From assembly GCA_003116975.1 (NCBI GenBank), contig BGKB01000028.1, positions 186,001-250,000 of the forward strand: a stretch of DNA of 64,000 nucleotides, read 5' to 3'. The DNA is from Aurantiochytrium sp. KH105 (taxonomy: Eukaryota; Sar; Bigyra; Thraustochytrida; Thraustochytriidae). Under the pieces are notes generated by a model. The model was not told the origin of the DNA. It worked only from the letters and a program-made list of their open reading frames with translations, and did not search any database. The translations under genes and the position numbers were made by a program. The first letter of the stretch is position 1. Each line of letters begins with the position of its first letter. Positions 58,732 to 64,000 of this stretch are shown here, piece after piece.

Positions 58732-61700
58732 TCAGATCTTGGCAGTCGTGGCTGCGGCGAGAAACATCTTCTTGAGATTCTTGGGAACCTCCGAGGTGTC
58801 GAGGCAGGTGAACACGCGACCTGGAAGCTTCTCCTCAAAAACCTTGGACTGATCAGACATGCTCGCGATGAAGAGCACAAAAACGTGCACGCGAGGGTCC
58901 ATCTTGATGAGCTTATCGAGCGTTTCGGGTGTGATGCCGTACATGTCGACATTGGCGTCGCTGACCAAGACAACGTAGCGCGCATCGGCATCAGGGCCTC
59001 GAGTGATTGCCTCAATGGCGCGGCGCAGACCGTTCACCGTGTTATCGCCGGATTCGCACATCTCGGCGTGCGCGTAAATCTGTCGAACCACGTTGAGCCG
59101 CTCCTTGTCGGTGCGCGGAGGCTTGCCAAAATCGACCAAAGGGAGATGCGCAGTGTCGCCAGAATGCGCCGACATGGCGATATCAAAGCGGTGCTCCATG
59201 CCCTTGACAGCCTCGAGAATCATCGTCGTCGCCTCGAGTGATCGTTGAAGGCGTCCGTCTGCTGCATAGCGCGTCATGGACATGGAGGCGTCAAAGACAA
59301 AACTAATTCGCTTTGGCTTGGCCTGGAAGAGCGCCGAGTCTGGCGAAAGGTCGCTGCGGCGCTTGTAGATGGCGCGCTCGCCCGTGAGACCGTCAATGAG
59401 CTTCGAATCGTCGATGTCGCCCGTCACCTGGTTCTTGAGCCAGATACGTTCCGTATCATTTGCCTCGAGACCTTCAAGCGTCACACGCAGCTCGCGCACC
59501 TCTGTCTTGACCGCCTCCTTGTACTTGTCGTACTTTTCTGCATCGTGCTCGCTCATGTCGAGCTTTTGGAGGAACTGCAGCCACTCCTCACGCTTGAATT
59601 CTTCCGTTTCGCGCTTCACGCTCGAGGCAATCTCGTCGGTTTGCGCCTCGCGCATCTCGGCCGCGCCAGGATTTTCAATCTGCTGAAACTCCTCGTCGCT
59701 TGGATCGGGAAGATCTCCAAGTTGATCGAGGGTTTTACCGCGTGCCTGGCCCGACATGCTACCTCCTCCTCCGCCGGAGCTCAGTTGTCCGGGGCCGCCA
59801 CCATCGCCGCTACCACCTCCGCCGCCATCGCCATCGCCGTCGCCTTCTCCATCACCGCTGCCTTTGCCCTTGCCTTTGCCTTTACCCTTGCCTTGGCCTT
59901 CGCCCTCACCTTCACCGTCACCGTCGTCTTCGTCGGTAATGCCATACTTTTTCTTCCTCTCGTCGTCATTCTCGAACCTGTGTATGTTGGTGCGGGTGGC
60001 ATGGTAATAGCGTGAGCAAGGAATTATAAATTCACCTTGGGTCAGTTCGCGTTCTCTTCTTTCCGTCTCTTCCACAATAAACTTATCGGCCGCAGCCTTT
60101 TCGAGATGACTCTCGCCCATCTATTTTTCTCTTTTCTCTTCCACAATCATTCTCCCACTTTCGTGTCTTCAATTTATCACACGAATCGCAAGAGTCTGCT
60201 GTCACACGAAAGCCGTGTATGCGGGTGAAACAGGCAAAGGCAAAGGCAAGGAGAAAAGCTTTGCAGAATAAGCAGCCAAGGGTTTGCCTGACAACCCTGC
60301 CTGCCTGCCTGTAGCAGAGAGGAAAGTGAAGAATGAAAGAGAAGAAAGATGGGCAAGAGCAAATCTCGTACGATCGACTTACAGAAGCTTCAGGGGTTCG
60401 TCTTCTGCTCGACCGACGAGTTTGCGCCAGTCCGCAAAAGCCTGGCGGATTGCGAGCTCGTCGACGAGCCAGACGCGCGCCGTGCCAAGGCAATCCACCG
60501 TGAGGATCGTCGTGGCGCTCAGCTCCGTCAGAAAGAGACGCTGGCTTGCCTCGGCGATGCTCGTCCGGCGCATCGCAAACATGTTGAGCTGCGAGGGCGA
60601 GAGCGTCTGCTTCAGAGACGCAAGGTTCGGCGAATGCCGCACTTCGGTCCCGTAGCGAGGGTCCTTCTTTGCCCCGGATCCGACGCGCTGCCGAGCGTCC
60701 GGGTCATTCTGGTTCTTGGTAATGGCGTCGTCCTCGAGGTTCACGGAAAGCGTGCGACGGCTCGAGCTGTTCACGTCGTACAGCTCTACATCAACAATCA
60801 TGCGCTCTGGCGACTCGCGGACGACCGCCATCAGGTTCGATTCACTCAGCTGCTGCGCATGCACCCGGGCAACCTTGCGCTTCGACTTGGCGTCCTCGCC
60901 TTCCTTGGGGGCGGCGTCCTCCTCGGCTTGCGTGCCCGAGTCACCCACGACAAGCTTTTCATCAATCTGAAAAATGTTCGCGCGTGAGCCAGATGCAAAG
61001 GCGCCAGGAAGGTCCACAGCAAAGGCCGGGATCCGCTCGCCGGGCTCGCCGCCGGGCTCGCGCAGCTGAATCATCCGCGCAGCGCCTGGCTTGAGCGCTC
61101 CTGGCGACGAGCTCATGGGCGTTGGCGAAGCAAACGTTGGCATCGTCGCGGTCTTGGCGTACTCTGGAGCAGGTTCTTGGCGATTGAGACGGTCGAGGAG
61201 GAAGCGGCCCTCCGTCTCGTCGAGATAAACACGAAAGGTCGTCTGGCGCTCCGACTTGTTCTCGGTCGACGTGAGCAGCCAAGCATTTCCTGTAAGCGCG
61301 TCGACGCGGTCGACACCCAGCAAGAGCTGCTGCCGGGGCGGATCAACGTTCGACACCGTCGTGGAAAAGGTCTCGCCGTCTTGGGCAAAGTCCATGACCG
61401 TGAGAAAGCGATGTCCGCATTGATACATGAGAAAGCGCGTTTGGTGCGGGGCAGGGCACTGCACGATCTGCACCTTGGGGCCTTTGCGTGCCGCGCCGGG
61501 CGGGAGGTCCACGAAGCGAAAGCTCGAGGTGTCCAAATCCACCACGAGCATGTTGCCATTCTGGGGATTCTGCACGAGGACGCGACGGCCCTCGCCGCCA
61601 AGCGCAAACACGTTCGCGGCAGTCGGCGCGATACGGTAGACACCGTCGGCAGGCGTCGATGAGTGCAAGTCGTGCACAGAGCAATGCTGCTGCGCCGGAT

Positions 61701-64000
61701 CAATGACATACATCATAAAGCTGTGGCTACGCGCCAGCGCCACAATGGTGCCGTCCGCAAGCGTTGTGACGCCGAGAATGAGGCCCTGCGGCAGTGCAAA
61801 CGAGTAGAGCTCTTCAGTAAAGACTACGGAGCTCCTTTCGTTCCGCGCAAGGGTGGTCTCCATGTACGCAGGCTTGAGAGGCCAGTCTTCCGATTTCTTG
61901 GACAGGTTCATACGAATGATCTCGCTAGTGGGCAACACAAAGGCATTGAGCTTGATGAGGTCGTGCGAGGCAGAGCGCATGCCATCGCCGCTGCTTGTGT
62001 TTGCTACAGACCACTGCTCAATCAGCCTGGGCGGCGGCAGTGTGCGCGTGCGCCCCGTGCTAACGTGAAAGCTGGAAGCTCCGATCGAGAACGGGACACC
62101 ATGCTTGGCAAAGACCTCGACGAGTAGCGTTTTCTCCTCATGACTGTAGTTGTCAAAGTCAAAGACATTGCGCAGGATACGATCGACGCCGTCGTTCGGG
62201 AAGCGTTGCATGTGCTTGACCACAGCGGTCAGCTCGCGCGTCGAGTACGGGTACGACAGCTGGCCCTCGTCGGACATGCCTCGGAGCTCATCAAACGCCG
62301 CGATCAACTTGCGCAAGGTGTCCTCGGGAACGTCCGGGCCATACTGCTTGAGCAAGTACATTTCCGAGTTTGCATCCGGATTGTCAATGGCATGGCACGA
62401 AAAGACATCGCCCACCTCGCGGAAAAAGTCGTTGCCGTGAAAGGGAAAGCCCGGGCGGTTTGCGAGCGCAATGAGCCGGAACTCGGGATGCAGCGGGATA
62501 ACGCGGTCCTCGGTGCCGGGAACGACGTCCTCAGGGTCAAGAATGCGCCGGCCGTCTGCAAGCAGCATGGAGCGATCCTCGACGAGAGCCTTGAGAATGG
62601 CTGTCACGTGAGTGGGCGCCTTGTCAGCCTCGTCGACCACAAGCACGCGGCCTTCGCGTGCGGCGCGAACAAGCGGCGAATCTTCGTACTGGAGAACGCC
62701 GTCCACAATCGTTGGGTTGCTCGTAAGGTTCTGCACGGTCGTGTCGCGATGAAGCTGAATGTACTCGCGGGGCAGACGAAGAAGCTGCAGCATGCGGTCC
62801 GCCAGCTTGTTTTTGCCGACACCCTGGTTACCAATGAGCAGCAGGTGCTGACCCGAGGTCCAGTCCTTGACCATTTCGCGCATCGAAAGCGCTTGACGAG
62901 GGTTATCGTAAAAGAGGATATCTGGAATAAGAAGCGGGTCCTTGGGCGGAAGAATGTCGACGGTCACATTGCCGATCTTGAGGACGCCAACAGCACGGGC
63001 ATCCTTGCGCAAGGCTTGCGCGCGGTCGCCCTCTACAACTTCAATCGAAAGCAGATGATCGAGGTCCCCGCCGGCGCCCTTGGTGGGGAGAATTGCAGCA
63101 GCCTTGAGCTGCGCCAGCAAGGTCTCGAGTACAATGGGCGGCAAGAAGCGAGACAACGAGGCGCGCAAGACGGCATCATGGAGCGCCGCGCTCGCGTCCC
63201 CGTCACCATGCTGCTGCACATCGACGGCAATGCGTCGGCAGATGCGGATCATTGAACGCAGCGAGACTGCTGTGAGCAGAGGCGTGAGCATCTCATCCGA
63301 GGCCACAGCCTTGCGCAACGTCTTGGCAAAGCCCATGAGATGGTCCAGCTCGGTGACAGGGACGCGAGGGGCCAGCGTGCGAAGAATAAACTTTTGCTCC
63401 TCGGGCTCCACCGGGTCGACAAAGACAAAGGAAAACATGCTTTGCACCTCGGAACCGAGCCAATCTCGCCACGTGCCGGTTGGGGACCCGCCGCCCTTGA
63501 CGCCCGTTGGGCGCGCGAGCGCGATAATGCGAAAGGCAGGATGAATAGGCAGCACGCCCTGCGCCTCGAGCTCGGCGCGCGAGAGACCGTGCTCGTCCTG
63601 GAGCATTTCAAAGCGCTCTGCGCTGATAAGTCGCACTCCGTTCGGCAAGCGCGCCTCCCGATCGCTGACGAGAAGCTGCAGCGAGGCAAGGGTGCCCGGA
63701 ATCATCTGCTCGACGCCGTCGAGGATGGCGATGCGACCGGTGAGCGCTGCCACAACAAGACTCGAGTCCTCCCAGTCCGTGTCACCGTTGGGACGCGTCG
63801 TACGGCGCTGCAAAAGCCCTCGCGCAGTAATGTCCTTGTACAGGGGGATGTGTTCAACTTCATAGCCGAGACGGCGGGCAAAGTAGTGCACGAGTGCAGA
63901 CTTTCCGCCACCCTTTTCACCAAGCAGGCAGAAATCGCCGACAGCGTGGGCCTGGACCATGCGAGAAAATTGCGCCATGTTCGTGCGCGTCTCCACCATG
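58732..64000 (-). CDS. VWA8: VWA8 AAA+ ATPase with VWA domain, 5' end outside window
   Basis: Exon 63999-60383 joined to 59977-58732; the 405-base intron (GTAAGT ... ACACAG) keeps frame, giving 1620 residues here. In human VWA8 an additional AAA unit and a mitochondrial targeting signal precede this point, so the gene must continue past 64000; the ATG at 63999 is probably internal. First AAA unit here: GDFCLLGEKGGGKSALVHYF and LYKDITARGLLQRR, with a weak Walker B. Second: LLLIGNQGVGKNKLADRML, PREYIQLHRDTTVQNL, VLVVDEADKAPTHV, RLIALANRPGFPFHGNDFF and LSYPYSTREL, all near-diagnostic for VWA8. A beta-propeller-like region follows, then a glycine/charged linker (GDGEGEGEGQGKGKGKG). Next are ERIWLKNQVTGDIDDSKLID, GLTGERAIYKRR, and a VWA domain with MIDAS VFDASMSMTR and GHS-type HSGDT. 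VWA8 is a mitochondrial-matrix ATPase linked in animals to energy metabolism. Confidence 0.93.

Noticed and set aside
1-64000. tRNA, rRNA, CRISPR or mobile elements
   Set aside because: No T-loop-like sequence with a cloverleaf partner outside genes, no spaced repeat array, and no transposase, reverse transcriptase, capsid or integrase motif was seen by eye. A tRNAscan or repeat search would settle it.

Overview
The window looks like nuclear DNA of a unicellular heterotrophic eukaryote, most likely a stramenopile of the labyrinthulomycete (thraustochytrid) type. It is GC-rich and gene-dense (about 25 protein genes in 64 kb on both strands). Most genes are one uninterrupted frame and four have a single short intron with GT-AG borders. 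The gene set is eukaryotic housekeeping (NOP53, NOSIP, TRMO, NDR kinase, VWA8, PLGRKT-like, a PUB-domain protein) plus a calmodulin-like EF-hand protein. The assignment to thraustochytrids is inference from gene style, not from a marker gene. I see no rRNA, tRNA, CRISPR array, bacterial operon, transposon or virus-like element.

Layout. 1-5151: two minus-strand coiled-coil proteins (left one cut by the edge; second CCDC112-like), head-to-head with a secreted multidomain L-type lectin (5504-8344). 8345-14660 is the odd, accessory-looking region. It holds a decaying RING-CH-like frame, a single-pass membrane protein with a new-looking ten-cysteine ectodomain and three near-identical tandem repeats of about 165 residues in its tail (9916-12339), and, pointing away from it, a broken relative with the same cysteine module (13736 to about 14650). 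15215-21850: two plus-strand PH-domain proteins (PH-PH-SAM-RCC1-WW, and PH-PH with a TBC-like part). 22211-24622: a seven-helix membrane domain fused to a 3-beta-HSD-type dehydrogenase.

25364-38387: TRMO tRNA methyltransferase, PTGR2-like reductase, NOP53, NDR kinase, a small CX9C protein, a spinster-type MFS carrier and an unusual ARL GTPase. 38748-49516: a dual-specificity phosphatase with a huge charged tail, an ABCG half-transporter, an uncharacterised polytopic membrane protein and NOSIP. 50354-64000: an unknown soluble protein, a PUB-domain protein, an EF-hand protein, a PLGRKT-like membrane protein, a secretory-pathway sulfotransferase-like protein and the C-terminal three quarters or so of VWA8.

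The genes do not form a pathway. They are ordinary neighbours, often in divergent pairs that share a GC-rich, microsatellite-rich promoter. The most interesting candidates are the cysteine-module pair with its repeat-expanding tail and RING-CH neighbour, and the 7TM-dehydrogenase fusion.
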